A DNA stretch of 64,000 bases, taken from positions 209,902 through 273,901 of the forward strand of contig LUCM01011216.1 in assembly GCA_008360955.1 (NCBI GenBank), given 5' to 3'. The notes under the pieces were generated by a model that saw only the letters and a list, made by a program, of their open reading frames with translations, was not told where the DNA came from and did not search any database. Shown here in pieces: positions 35,518 through 47,032 of this stretch; within the stretch, counting starts at the first letter, position 1, and each line of letters opens with the position of its first letter. The position numbers and the translations under genes were made by a program. Origin of the DNA: Fasciolopsis buskii. Lineage: Eukaryota; Platyhelminthes; Trematoda; Plagiorchiida; Fasciolidae.

Positions 35518-38500
35518 CTCATCCAAGCAGATAAGGCGCCTATCACCTCGGCATGCAGAGATTTCAATGATACGGCACTCGGTCACGTGATGGTAACAAG
35601 CGGTACAACTGGGTCCTCTGGTTTGTCAACAAACCTGAGTGGGAAAATAATGTTTGATCCCATACCCAATTACATACTCCTAGCTATGTGTTTTAGGTCC
35701 TTGCTATGGATTCTGTGGGCCTCAGATTGTGTGAGTATTCATTCCCAAAACTTGTGATCAAAATACACCGCAAGTATAACTAGCGGTCATGGGGCGTATC
35801 ACACGCGTCACGAGCATGAAATGTTCTCACACGATTAGCTGACTAATCAACTGGTACAAGTTTATAGGCATTAAACGAAAGAAACAATCAACAATTAGAT
35901 TTGACAAGAAGCGTTCTCTGCGTTTGTCGACTGACACCTGAATGAATGAATACATTCTTCTTATTCATAATTAACTAAAACCACTATGTCAGATTTCATT
36001 TAGCTAGAACATTGCTAGACTAAGTAATGTTCTCGAATGTAATTTTCCGAAGGCTTTCGTAATAATATTCATAATAATTATAGTAAGGCAATAAATCTAA
36101 TATTTTTGTTCACTTGATTTATTACAGTACACATGTATAATATTTAAGAATCTGAACAATGGTCCTTGGAAAGACAGTGAACGGGAATGTGACCGATTGT
36201 GTGATGAATCGAACGCACGAACGTCACGTCTAAATCAAGGATCTATTTCAAGTGTTAGTCACCTGTTGATTACCAAATTGGGTTTTGATTTAACGTCCGT
36301 TGTTAAAACGACCAGGAATGAACACGTTTTAGAGATTCACAATATTTCAATCAATCGCTTCTGGTAAAGTGCACATGGTATTGCAAATATTTATTTCATT
36401 TACTAATTTAATCATTCGTAAAAGTCCCGAACTCTGGGAGGAAGCATTCATTTGCCTCGCAGCAAGTTAATGCTGACCGGATACCGGAATGAATAATTTA
36501 CTATCCGAATATAAAATACGGATAAATGGGCATAGTTCGTCGCGATTGTAATATCGCACTATAGACGAAATTTCTACCATTTCGTTTTTGGCGTTCGGGC
36601 ACACTGACTAGTGCATCTATTCCTAACTGGTACTATACACCATTTGCTAAGTAAGTTTGACATAAGTAACAATTTTGGTGAGTTGACTACCAAGTACGTG
36701 ACTGCCGAATCACGGCCATGCTATCTGGTTTCAATCATTCAGTAATTTAATAGGTTGCCTTACATCATTTTCACATTCCTCAGTCCGATCAAATAATTTG
36801 ATTTACAGACTGGTGTATAGGTGTGGACGAGCACATGCAACAAAAAATTCCCGTTTTATCTACTTTACTGACTGTACAGTGCCAAATGAATTTCGATTAT
36901 TTAATTAGTTTTTAGTCATCCCATTTGGTTCGAGCATGCTGTGGATAGATTATTAAATCAAATCAGTTTGTCATTTGACAAGTCCATAAAATTGCTTACA
37001 ATTTTTCAAATTTAATTTCTTTTCTATGCTTTATTTATAACTATCTGTCATGTGTTTTGGCTTTCAAAAGCCAGGGTTTTTTATGTACTATTCGACTTGA
37101 CAACAGAAAAAACATCTTCATACGTTTCAGGCATCTTTTGTCGATGAAAATTGTTTGAGAATAGAAAGTACAACATGCATGTGGCACCGAATGCGGCAGT
37201 TATATTCCAGTTCAATTCGTTCAATTGTCTGCATCAAATCAGATGTACAACTGATCTGGCAAATGCATCCATGCATACGTACAAGGTGAGCATAGGTCAA
37301 CACTTGTGGACAAAGCAGCGTGTTGACTAGACAAGATGCGATGTGACTGGGTGACATTTTACACGTAGGCTATTCATGACCAGATCTTTGGTCACCACTA
37401 CACGATCGATATAAAACATAAAAGGAGACTAGCATAGGGTACGCTTTGAGTTACCGATGCCTAGGTGACATTTCAAGAACTTTCTATCCAGTGAGTGGGA
37501 AGCACCTTCTAGAATTCTCAATCTTCTCAAGGTACTGACAAGTTGAAACAAACTTCGTGTTAGTAAGTACAAAAGAACGGGCTGGATAGCGCATGACTAA
37601 TCGAACAAGCAGACGGACTAGGTAGTTTGAAATAGTTACTCCACGGTGCGTCAAAAATGACAACGAAATACTGGAGCAAACTTGATAAGATGCCCTGAGG
37701 CAAAAATACCGTAAGACCTGAATTCGTTGGACGGTAAAGGTATAGTGCTCGAATTCGGACAGTATGAGGCGATTGAAAAGATATCAAGATATCAAAAAGT
37801 ACTCATTAGATTCCTTGGAACAAATCGTTGGTTAAGTGGAATCAGTTCGAGTGGAGATATGTTTGTAAAATCCGAAATTATGAGAAGGATGTTCATCACG
37901 TTCCGAAAAGTGGGGAGGATTTTTTCTTGTTCGTGATATAACGTACCGTGGACATTAGTAATCTATACGAGATGAGATTTGGTGATTTTAACTACACCTT
38001 TTGTTTTGCACACGCCCAGGAGATCGGTCGATGAGTGATCCTGGTAAGATGAACATTCAAAACAATTACGCATTTAATGAAACGTTCATTTTGCAAATTA
38101 ACCAATAATTCTACAACTAATTGATTTAGCACACCCCCTTATTGATTAGTGGATAGAATGTACGATAAGGACCTCTTGTAAGAGAGAAAACGTGAATACA
38201 TTCCCTAGCTAACAAGATTTTGCCACAATAGCCCATAGGGGAAATGAGTGAATTTATAATATTCCCGTCTATTGATTGTTTTGAAGCGGTTAACAGTAGT
38301 TCGTTTGGATATGAATAAAATCACCCCAAGTTAGCTAAACAGCTAGCTACTTCGAATTTAGTACCCTTTCATTGAGAATAAGTGCCCATTGGAACAACGT
38401 GATCTTTGGTGTAGTTAAGAGTTGAAATGCGTGTGATAAACACATGGCTTGTCGAAGCAAATATCGCGGTATGTATCCCGTGACCGTCCACCTTTTTCTG

Positions 38501-38569
38501 ATTAAGCATCATTTTCCATGAATTCGAATTCATTATCTCATTACTAAGGACGTCTTACTTACAGTTTCT
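35518..38569. other. unassigned 3 kb; one SINE-2 relic
   Basis: A degenerate inverted SINE-2 head lies at about 36158-36262 (GATGAATCGAACGCACGAACG). Otherwise only short frames. Confidence 0.4.
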
Positions 38570-38795
38570 TTATAAAGTCATACGGAACTGGTCTGAAGCG
38601 ATCTTAAACCACCTTCGTTCACTATTTGGCGAACACTGGAATTCGCAAAAAAAGTCAATTAGTATCCGTGGTTGATTCACGAGAATACGTTTTTGAGCGC
38701 AGTCAAACATTTGCCGTTTTTCAGAGTGTCTTGCACTCATTTCAACCACCAAATCAGCGTCGTTAAACTCGCCATGGGGAAACACTTGCAGAAAC
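38570..38795 (-). CDS. candidate terminal exon of an unidentified protein
   Basis: On the minus strand a strong acceptor (TTGTTTTGAGAAATATTTCCCTAG) opens a frame in phase 2 that begins FLQVFPHGEFNDADLVVEMS. It continues for about 74 codons to TAA at 38570. The residue mix (charged, aromatic, Cys) is protein-like. A GTAAGT donor follows a few bases after the stop; that would be a 3'-UTR intron if real, and it is odd. No family recognised. A separate candidate, 39309-39432, also begins in phase 2, so the two could be alternative last exons. Confidence 0.35.
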
Positions 38796-39308
38796 CTAGG
38801 GAAATATTTCTCAAAACAATTCATCAAAATGAAAGAGATTGTAATACCTAATTGGAATAGCCGTTCACCGATCATTAGATGGACGTTTTGTTTACATGAA
38901 GTCATTTACAAGACCAACTGGTAGAATGCCGTTATCTGCACTTGTGCAATGGGAAAATGTTAAACCTTTGCAAGTTCTGTGCCCTCGGTCACGGTGTACA
39001 AATCGCATCCAATTGAGTGTGACTAAGCATTTGTGTTTCTCGTTTTGCCTAGCACCTTATACAAGGCAAACTTCTGGGAATAATTGATGCAGAACACATT
39101 AGCAAAGTCGTGGAAAGTGCACGGGGATTTCAACTCCCGTTGACATGAAATTCTTGGGAAGTGTGCACGAATTGAGACATTTAGGCAATACTAATACTGA
39201 ACAAACAAATTCTTCATACAAGAGCCTAAAAGAATCAAACCTGCGACGGAAAGTATTTTGGGTGTTTGGTATTTGTTAAAATGCAAATACTGGAGTAGTT
39301 TCGTGTTT

Positions 39309-39432
39309 CTATTTCGATGGCTTTGCCGTTTCGACCGGATACACGGATTCAAGTGTGATTTGGTTTATTTCGTTAATGCCAACCGATCGAGTGTAGCGTC
39401 CGATATTAAGTGTGCCCAAGTGCATGGATGTT
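39309..39432 (-). CDS. candidate terminal exon
   Basis: The minus-strand acceptor has a long pyrimidine tract (GGTTCTTGCTTCTACACCTTCGTAG spans 39433-39457). The frame, in phase 2, reads TSMHLGTLNIGRYTRSVGIN… for about 40 codons and stops at TAG. No AATAAA seen close by. Unidentified. Support is the acceptor and protein-like composition only. Confidence 0.3.
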
Positions 39433-39915
39433 CTACGAAGGTGTAGAAGCAAGAACCGAACAACCAAGGGTTTGTCAGTTGACGAAACAATGAAAACATT
39501 CAAGGAATATTTTGAAAACAAAATAGTATTTAATCATTCACGCGGACTTATTTGTTGCGGTTAAACGAGTAATTTCATTTTTGAATGGTTTGTTAAACTA
39601 GTCACTAGTTTTCCGAACTGAATCTTCCTTGTCACTAAAGTGAAACTATAACTTATTACATAAGTGTTAATGCTATTATTTACTGAATTCCAGACATTAA
39701 GAAGACCGAAACAGGACAAATCGAGAAGAGGAAAGATTGTTTTTGTGGTTTCTAGAAAACATGAAAGAACTCCAGCCGACATAAGAAGGTAAAGTTTTAC
39801 CTGCCTAATCGATCGAACAGGATGCTTTGCTTCGCCCGAGTACATTACCATCACAGAGAATCCGCAACACGTAAGAATTCAACTTCTGTGTTCGCACTGT
39901 GCACTGATATTTTAG

Positions 39916-40125
39916 AATCTACTGAGTCGCCGATTTCGAGAAGATGCGAATCATTTAAGAGGTGAGTTAATCTACTTTGGGAAGACAGAAGTGAGATTGA
40001 ATTACATAGTTAATTTGAAGTCGAAAAAAGCAAAGCGATTGGGCAAAAAAGTGGACTTACTTTGCGTTCTTGGAGAAAGAAATGCTCGTCCGTCATTTCG
40101 AAAGAATCATCAAAACTTTTTTTAG
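39916..40125 (+). CDS. alternative plus-strand two-exon model
   Basis: Exon 39916-39961 follows GATATTTTAG and reads NLLSRRFREDANHLR, then a GTGAGT donor in phase 1. After a 48-nt intron, exon 40010-40125 starts in the matching phase with NLKSKKAKRLGKKVDLLCVL and stops at TAG. The basic residues may simply reflect A-rich DNA. This model overlaps the minus-strand exon 40061-40164, so at most one is likely to be coding. Confidence 0.2.
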   Translation, partial: NLLSRRFREDANHLRGELIYFGKTEVRLNYIVNLKSKKAKRLGKKVDLLCVLGERNARPSFRKNHQNFF

Positions 40126-40164
40126 AACGCAGAGCAAATCGTCTTCCCTTGTCCACGGCAGTGG
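40061..40164 (-). CDS. candidate internal exon with strong splice sites
   Basis: On the minus strand, a branch-like CCCTAAC and a pyrimidine tract (GCTTTTCTTCCACCG) precede the CTCCAG acceptor. The exon (2 nt plus 34 codons) begins TAVDKGRRFALRSKKSFDDS and ends at AAA|GTAAGT in phase 0. Splice signals are among the best in the window. It does not join directly, in phase, to 40395-40634 upstream or to 38795 or 39432 downstream, so an intermediate exon would be required. Confidence 0.35.
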
Positions 40165-40394
40165 CTGGAGTTAGGGCACAGGTACGGTGGAAGAAAAGCA
40201 CAGAATTTGCCGATCATGTGGAACAGGTAAGACCAGGAAACACTGTCAAAACAAGTGACGGTTATCACAGGTGCATTGTGCACGGGAAACATCTCGGATC
40301 ATTGGTCATTGCATGAGTAAAAGAAAATCGTACAAGGTTGCATTGAATAGGAACAAATTGTTTTTCATTTTTTTTAATCCAGCTCTGAACTCAC

Positions 40395-40634
40395 AGGGCC
40401 TTGGAATGTGATAAATTTTAACAAAATAAGACCGACGTGTGTCAAAAAGAAATTAGTAACAACGATGGAGAATGGTGAGGAGTTCGCACAAACCGATGTG
40501 TCCGCTTGTATATCTGCATCTTTAAATACGTTTGGTAATGGGACGTTGTTTTCCAAAAACAGTCTCGGGAACACAACTATATTCCGCTCGGGAGAATAAC
40601 ATTGGTAGCTGATCAGCCGACCATGTGGTACCAT
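40395..40634 (-). CDS. candidate exon, 5' part of a minus-strand gene
   Basis: A minus-strand frame with ATG at about 40634 (MVPHGRLISYQCYSPERNIV…) runs 80 codons to GGCCCT|GTGAGT in phase 0. The frame is open further upstream to about 40663, where an AG acceptor is possible. Residues about 60-75 form a hydrophobic stretch (IVVTNFFLTHVGLILLKFIT) compatible with a membrane segment. Unidentified. The plus strand here also has open frames, so strand is not certain. Confidence 0.3.
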
Positions 40635-40664
40635 GAGGCTACCAGTCAGTCTGGTTGGTTGACT

Positions 40665-42556
40665 GGTTCAGATAGTGACTTCCACTACGGTTCATGGGGC
40701 TTCGGTGGTTGGGATCAAACACGTGTACATTCGTATATTTTCGGTACCATTCGTCCGAATATTTTTTTTTGTGGTTCGAACGAAACAAGACAACCAAGAA
40801 CGGGAATCAACCAAGTCATGTCGTGCCTGAACGAAATTTATCGTGCACGTGTTTCACGATACAAGAGGCACGATAATCTGGCATTTCATTTTTCGAGGTA
40901 GATATCACTTTTACAACAAATGTAGTCTACAAGAAACAAGATTGAAGATTCATTGTGCGGTTATTCTATTTATCAGGGCGGTATTATTTGCCAGTCATCG
41001 GTAACCAATTCATAGTTTACAAAACTCAAGACAGGAATTACCGGAGAAACTGAATTTTTGTAAAAAGATGAATATTTTCCCCTGGTTTTAGTAATATGGT
41101 TAGGTTTGTCTGTTTGGGGATTTGATCAAAACAAATGAAGACAATTTTAGTACTGGTACTAAAAATAGCAACGAGGTAACCGTTCAACTTTAAAAAGGGC
41201 AAATTAAATTGCCTAAAACCAGCACAAGAAATGAATTGTACAATGAATATCGGGAATAGGGAGGTGTAAAATAAAACGGTTCATTCGATTTTGATGAATC
41301 GGATCATGTTTGATGATGCGGCCAGCCACGAGACTGGCTTACAATTACAAGTAGTTTATTAAAAAAAATATATTAATCTTCTGGATCATTGTGTTGAACA
41401 CCACGTCAACATGGATGAATTACCAACTTCGTTTCGAAGCATAGAAGCAGAATTAGAAAGGCGAATTGAAGGGAAGCCCATGGTATGACTTTGGACGTCT
41501 GTGTTTTGTAAGCTTGGTTAAAGTTGAAATAGTACGACAGGACAAATGGACCACTGAATTACATGTAGCCAATCTTATTCCCATTGCAGGAAGAATACTC
41601 CACAGCTTTCAGGGTTCACTAAACCAGAATTGGAAGGAGTCGCACGGATAACCGTGACCCTGGAATTCGGGATGGCATTGAACTAAATAAATTCTTAGTA
41701 AGTCACTGAGTGTCGACAGTTTGCAGCCTCCAGCACAGTGACCGACGAATCTGGGATTCGAACCTTCGAACGCTTTTAGTAAAACAAATACAGCCGGTAA
41801 AACACCGCGCAGGTTAGCGAATCTACAAATATGTGTATACTATCTACTGAAAGCTCAATCGACACTTCGACTTGAAGAAACCGCACTACTAAAATACATC
41901 GACGACTTCATGTAACCACATCTTAATTTTGTGTATCAAAACTGATGAACATCTCCTCCAGTAAAGAAACGTATGAGATATAAAATTCCAAGCTAATCAA
42001 TAGCAGATGTCTTACCGGTAATCACAAAAGACCACGTCATAAATATTCACAAGAACTCGAAAGAATGCAGCGCATGGTTATTTACTTGATTCATCTAGCA
42101 GTCTGCCTACTCAGTTATTGCTTAGGATGGAGATTTTCCCGAAATTCACTCAATATCCCGACTACACAAATTTTAGCAAACTCAAACCATGACACAATGA
42201 ACGCCGTTCCAACCACCGAGAAAAAACAACCTCAGAGATATTAATAAAATAAAGTTATTTTGCTAATAGGAATACAATGTGCGCATGTGCATTCAATCGT
42301 CGGGAATATATCTTTTATTTTAGCGACACATGTATTCATAATTTACTATGTGATCAATTGTCACCCATTAAACATTCTTAATCTATTCTGTACTAATCTG
42401 AGCGAAGAATTTTAACCAGTATATGACCGTTGTAAATGTGAGATGCTGCTAAAGTGCTCGGTTCTGTGTGGACCTGTGAAATACCTATGATTACAACAAA
42501 CTGTGGGGAAAAATTGCCCTGTTGAACGGCCAGAGCGGAATTTATCGTTCCCTTGC
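40665..42556. other. unassigned; one SINE-2 relic
   Basis: An inverted B-box relic (GGGATTCGAACCTTCGAACG) lies near 41755. A 100-codon plus frame at 40602-40901 is unsupported. Confidence 0.4.
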
Positions 42557-42720
42557 CTGGTCGGCGGTGACCAAACGGATAAGATCGTGACGTTTGCGCC
42601 TGACTGTCGCGGGTCCGAATCCCCCCGCCGACGGTCAACTTAGCAGCCCTCTGCTGGCCGCGCTCTCTTCCTGAAAACTGATGTACATTGTTTCTTCATC
42701 ATTAAAAGAAGTAAAACAAA
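42557..42720 (+). mobile_element. SINE-2 copy
   Basis: GGTCGGCGGTGACCAAACGG, B box GGGTCCGAATCCCCCCGCCG, body CTCTGCTGGCCGCGCTC and tail ending GAAGTAAAACAAAA. A deletion removes the CCCACTT block after the head. Confidence 0.9.
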
Positions 42721-43827
42721 ATGTTAACGATTGATTAATCCGGGTTGGGACTGAAACAGTAAAAGAGATGACTGATTGAAGGCGCTTGAATTAGGGACAG
42801 CAATAAACACGATTTTCAAGCAGTGAGGTTTCAATGGCTTATGTCTAGGTAGGCATTCATAAAAACAAAAAAACACGACTCGCGATAATTTCCAATTCAT
42901 GCCCGAAATGAACACATGCCTGCACGATTGTTGCCTACCTCGTGCCCACTGTAACTTGGTATGCGTCACATATATTTCGTTTCTTCTCAAGACACGATTG
43001 CAAAACCATGAATATTCCACCGTTTGATTCGTGAAGACAACGTTCGCTGAATTATCGCAATCATTAATATTGAAGGAAACAGTTTTCCCGCTTTGAAGCA
43101 TTCGAAATTTGGTCTCCGAAGTTAAGGTAATTTATGAATAACCCTTACGCAAATCTTAGTCTTACTTAAGTGAATTCATCGAATAGTACATGAATACACA
43201 TGTAAGCAGTCCCGTATACAGGCAAATTAAAATGCCGACAGACATCACATACACAGAACGTGTGTGCACTACGAGGTTTCTAATTGACTGCAATCTGATT
43301 TCTTCCAACTATTCAATAGAAATAAAATTCGTTGTTCCACCATCTGGCCAGTTTGATGTCACCGATACAAAAACACCGGTTGACCTAGCATACCCATATG
43401 ACTTCGAGTTCATGGTCTATATGGTTATAGAAGTGGAACTCAGTGCCCATCTTGGAGGACGAATATCGCTGTTCATTATCGATATAGATGTGAATTATTT
43501 GTAGAGGTTAAATATGGACTGTATTTCTGGGTAATACAAGAAGTTCTATGAGGTGTGTGGTTCCGATGGGTTTTGTAGAATCAAAATCTAGGATAAACGG
43601 CAGAATTTCGTGATCACATATAGTGCTTAAATCTTCTATCTAGCCGTTAATTTTTTCTGTTTGGTGATTTTTTTGATCACAACTGCATTCGACCAGTGCT
43701 TCGTAAACCCAAAGGGGAGATGGATTTTATAAAGAATACTCTGTTTTGGAGTAGTTTTCACCATGAAAGTTTGGAAAGTCACCTGGGCTAGGTGATTTCT
43801 GCACGGGAAAAGGATAATGCATATTAT
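42721..43827. other. unassigned; one plus-strand ORF
   Basis: An ATG frame of 104 codons at 43190-43504 has no splice or motif support. Confidence 0.35.
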
Positions 43828-44540
43828 GCCGGTCACCGTCATCATCATCATCATCATCATCGTTCAGCGTTAAACAGCAAGGTAAGTCTCACAGACTGCT
43901 GCCTTTCCTAAGAGTTACGCGCTTCTATGAAAAGAGTGAATATCCAAAGTGAAAAGGGAGTGGACCCACACAGGCGGGAAAAGATAAGACGCTACTGGAA
44001 CCAACACACGGAACACAGTCTAACTGCACTTTCCTAATCATTCAGCTTCAACAGCAAATAACAACACGATCGCCAATGTTCACGGTTCACTGCCATATCC
44101 TTCAGTGTCTCCAGCCAGCTAGTTTACTAGTCTTTCGGACCCCAACCACGAAGGCGTGAGACACCTAATTTACCTAAGTTCGCTGTACATTTTCTCATCC
44201 CACGTTGCCACGCCATCTGCTGACCCCTAGATGGCGTTTTCCATTCCTTAGGAGGAGCTAAGTTTAGGGCACGATATGGTAGACGAGTGTTCGTTGCATG
44301 CAACAAGTGACCCAACTACCTCAATCTAATAAGTTTCATACGCTGATATAAGATATTCTGAGAGCCGGCACATAGTACTAGATTCCTGACCTCTACGTTA
44401 CTCACCTGGTCACTTCATCCAATCCTAGCCATACTACGTAGACATCGGTTGTCGAAAACTTAGAGCCGCCGAACATCTCCCAAACACGACCTCCATGTCT
44501 CACAACCGTACAACAGAACTGAGCGCACGCCGGTCACTGT
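43828..44540 (-). mobile_element. RTE-like LINE, 5'-truncated, with target-site duplication
   Basis: Minus-strand translation gives the C-terminal region typical of RTE-clade ORFs: VRSVLLYGCETW, then LRWLGH-like RLRxLGHLL, APPKEWKTPSRGQQMAWQRG and GVSRLRGWGPKD, with a few stops and frameshifts. The 3' end is a (GAT)n run seen on plus as (ATC)n at 43840-43861, as expected for RTE elements. GCCGGTCACCGT (43828-43839) and GCCGGTCACTGT (44529-44540) flank it as a 12-bp duplication with one mismatch. The element body is therefore 43840-44528. Confidence 0.85.
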
Positions 44541-46287
44541 GTATAAATATGAAATCTCGTTGCTTTTATTTATTTCTTGCATATTTTCAGCATTGCAAAT
44601 TTGTGAACTAGTTTCTCTTCGGATATCAGTCATTAGCTCATAAACGAATGTTACCAGTGCGGATTGTTTTAGGCGGTTAAAGAATCAAAGCTGGGGAAAT
44701 TTGAGCATGCAAATCCGATTTGTTCATTTCCGCAAACTCTCCCTTCCTTCTCGTAGTCGGTTTAAAGTCCTGAGATGGTCTTAACTTGTGCGTTCTTTTG
44801 GCTCGTCTCATTTTTGTGTGATGCTGCTTATTTCCATAAGACTACGACCACGTTCGCCGGAATTCTGATTGTTCCAGTCCACCTACTTGAATATCTCAAA
44901 ACTTAGTCGAACAAAATTGGGCTCACCAACCACGGGCCAAATAAGGTCATTTTTATGTGTTAAACCCCGTCACTCTTAGTCTGGTGAAAGTAAATTGAAT
45001 GACAATCATTTTGTTGGAAGTTATTGATTGAGGTAGCTGTGTAGCTAAAGGTTGACCTCTAAACTGGAGTATCAAGGTCAGGTTGTTATAGTCCTATCAT
45101 TGGTTCAGTATTTGTTTATCAGGTTATCAAAAACTGCGGTCTTGGGTAAAGCGAACGAAAAACAACGCGGTTTTGTATCTGTTTGTGTGTCACGTTTCTG
45201 AGTTGGGCGGGCATTCCCCAGTGAACAGGGTCACACGGAATCTGAGATGAATTCGCAAAATCACTTCAGGCCGGTGAACCTTTGACAGTGCCTCAACATC
45301 CAAAACGTCCGTTCCCGTAACGTTTTTTTCCATTTCGGTAATTCCAGTCTTTCATCCATCATACAGAACAGCACACAAAATTTGGACGAATAATTTGCCT
45401 GTCTGTCCGCGTAGCCGATTTTCACGAAGATAACAGAGGAAAATATTCAGCGGCACATTTTCTCACTACTCATTCGGTGCGGCATGTGATTAATTACCAA
45501 ATTTTCAACTTCGTGAAACGGGGGTGCACAGAATTTGTTATCTTTTGATAACTGAATCCAGTTATCAAATGTACTCCTGATAAATAGGTGGCTCGGTCAA
45601 GAAATGCTAGCTGAAGTGAGGTTCTGGTGTGTGAGTTCGTGTGTGCGTGTTTGAATTTGCGTGAATGATATCAGCATATCCTTTTGTTTTTGGTATCGTG
45701 TTGCAAACGTTTGTTATGCTTCTTATAAATCAGTGTTTAGTCGGTTGATCTGGATATCCGTTTCTGGAATCCGATTGAAGACAAATCTCAGATGCCATGC
45801 GATTGAGTTTCCATTATATTTTTAGTGATATATTTATCACATCAAAGCCAATTTACGGGTATCAAACAAGGCCTTCCTACCTCCTGCATCTAGTGCATCA
45901 TGATATCTCTGCTATCCACTTGCAATAGAGGGTACTTTGATTCTTCAGTTCTTTTCATAGCGGACTTTCTGGTCCATAATGTAGAATTACAAGACTATTT
46001 TGGTAAATTTTCGCTCCATTTGTACTTTGTTTCATCAAAAGTAGCCTCCCTTATAAGTTTGCGGTTATGGTGCAACATTATTTATAACGAAATCATCACG
46101 ACTTTTCCTTTTCAACAATCGTAGTGACCACGTTATCAACCAAAGAATGTGACATTCTCTCATTACAATACAAGTTAATTTAACTGGAAATTCTAACATG
46201 GCGATTTTAAGGCATATTCCTCGGCAAAACAAGTCGGTAACTGTTGTGAATATGTGCAACATTATGTGTAATTATATGTTAAGAATA
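44541..46287. other. unassigned
   Basis: No feature I can support. Short frames only. Confidence 0.45.
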
Positions 46288-46500
46288 GGTGCAACGTCAT
46301 GTGGTTCAGAGCCTGCCCGGCGAGATAATGGCTAAGGCGTTCGACTCAAAATCGCTCGTCCCGGATTCGCGTCCCATTTCGAGCACGGTGGATAAGCACT
46401 GCTGATGATTCCTTACAAGCTGGATAAAACAGCTGAACAGTACTTTCATGGTTTTTTAGTGGTGAGTTGAACGATGATATCATATGGTGAATTGTTTCAT
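46288..46500 (+). mobile_element. SINE-1 copy
   Basis: Leader GGTGCAACGTCATGTGG with about 16 bp of the usual leader deleted, head GATAATGGCTAAGGCGTTCG with the B box degraded to GGATTCGCGTCCC, full body, and end at TTTCAT. Confidence 0.9.
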
Positions 46501-47032
46501 AATTATATATTATTAATCATTGTTCTTTGTTATGTTGCATTATCGTTTTTAGCTTGTCAAAGAGCCTAGCAGTGCAAGTGTTGATTGAAAATCAAGTCAA
46601 ATAATAAATTGGTCAGATCGATTTTGATTGCCAACCCTAGTCCCATTTTCAACACAACGTTCAATTGACGAATAATTTTGTGTCGAAAACGAGATTGGTC
46701 CAAAATGACTAGCATTTACCCATGTAACGTATCGGAAACGTTGGTAACAAATAGACATTTTGACCGACGCAGGTGATCATTCGAAAGAAAGGTTGGTGAT
46801 AGGATGAACCGAAGAAGTCATATCAAATCTCCAATTTTCCCGTGGTTATGATAAATTTGTTTTCTGGTACGTTAAAACGTGAAAATTATCAGTCGATTGG
46901 CATGTTTAGATTTCTTTTGCATAAATCTGAAACATGATCATTCTAGTCTGGTATATCTGTAAAGTAGTCGTGTTATCCCTACTCCCATTGTTCGCGTTAT
47001 GTATGCAGTATGCGATTTTTCCTCGAATAACC
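46501..47032. other. unassigned; possible upstream region of the next gene
   Basis: The coding frame of the next entry stays open back to an ATG at 46934. No promoter motif is clear. Confidence 0.35.

Noticed and set aside
43838..43861. Stand-alone (ATC)n microsatellite
   Set aside because: It lies exactly at the 3' end of the RTE-like insertion next to the target-site duplication, so it is the element's tail.
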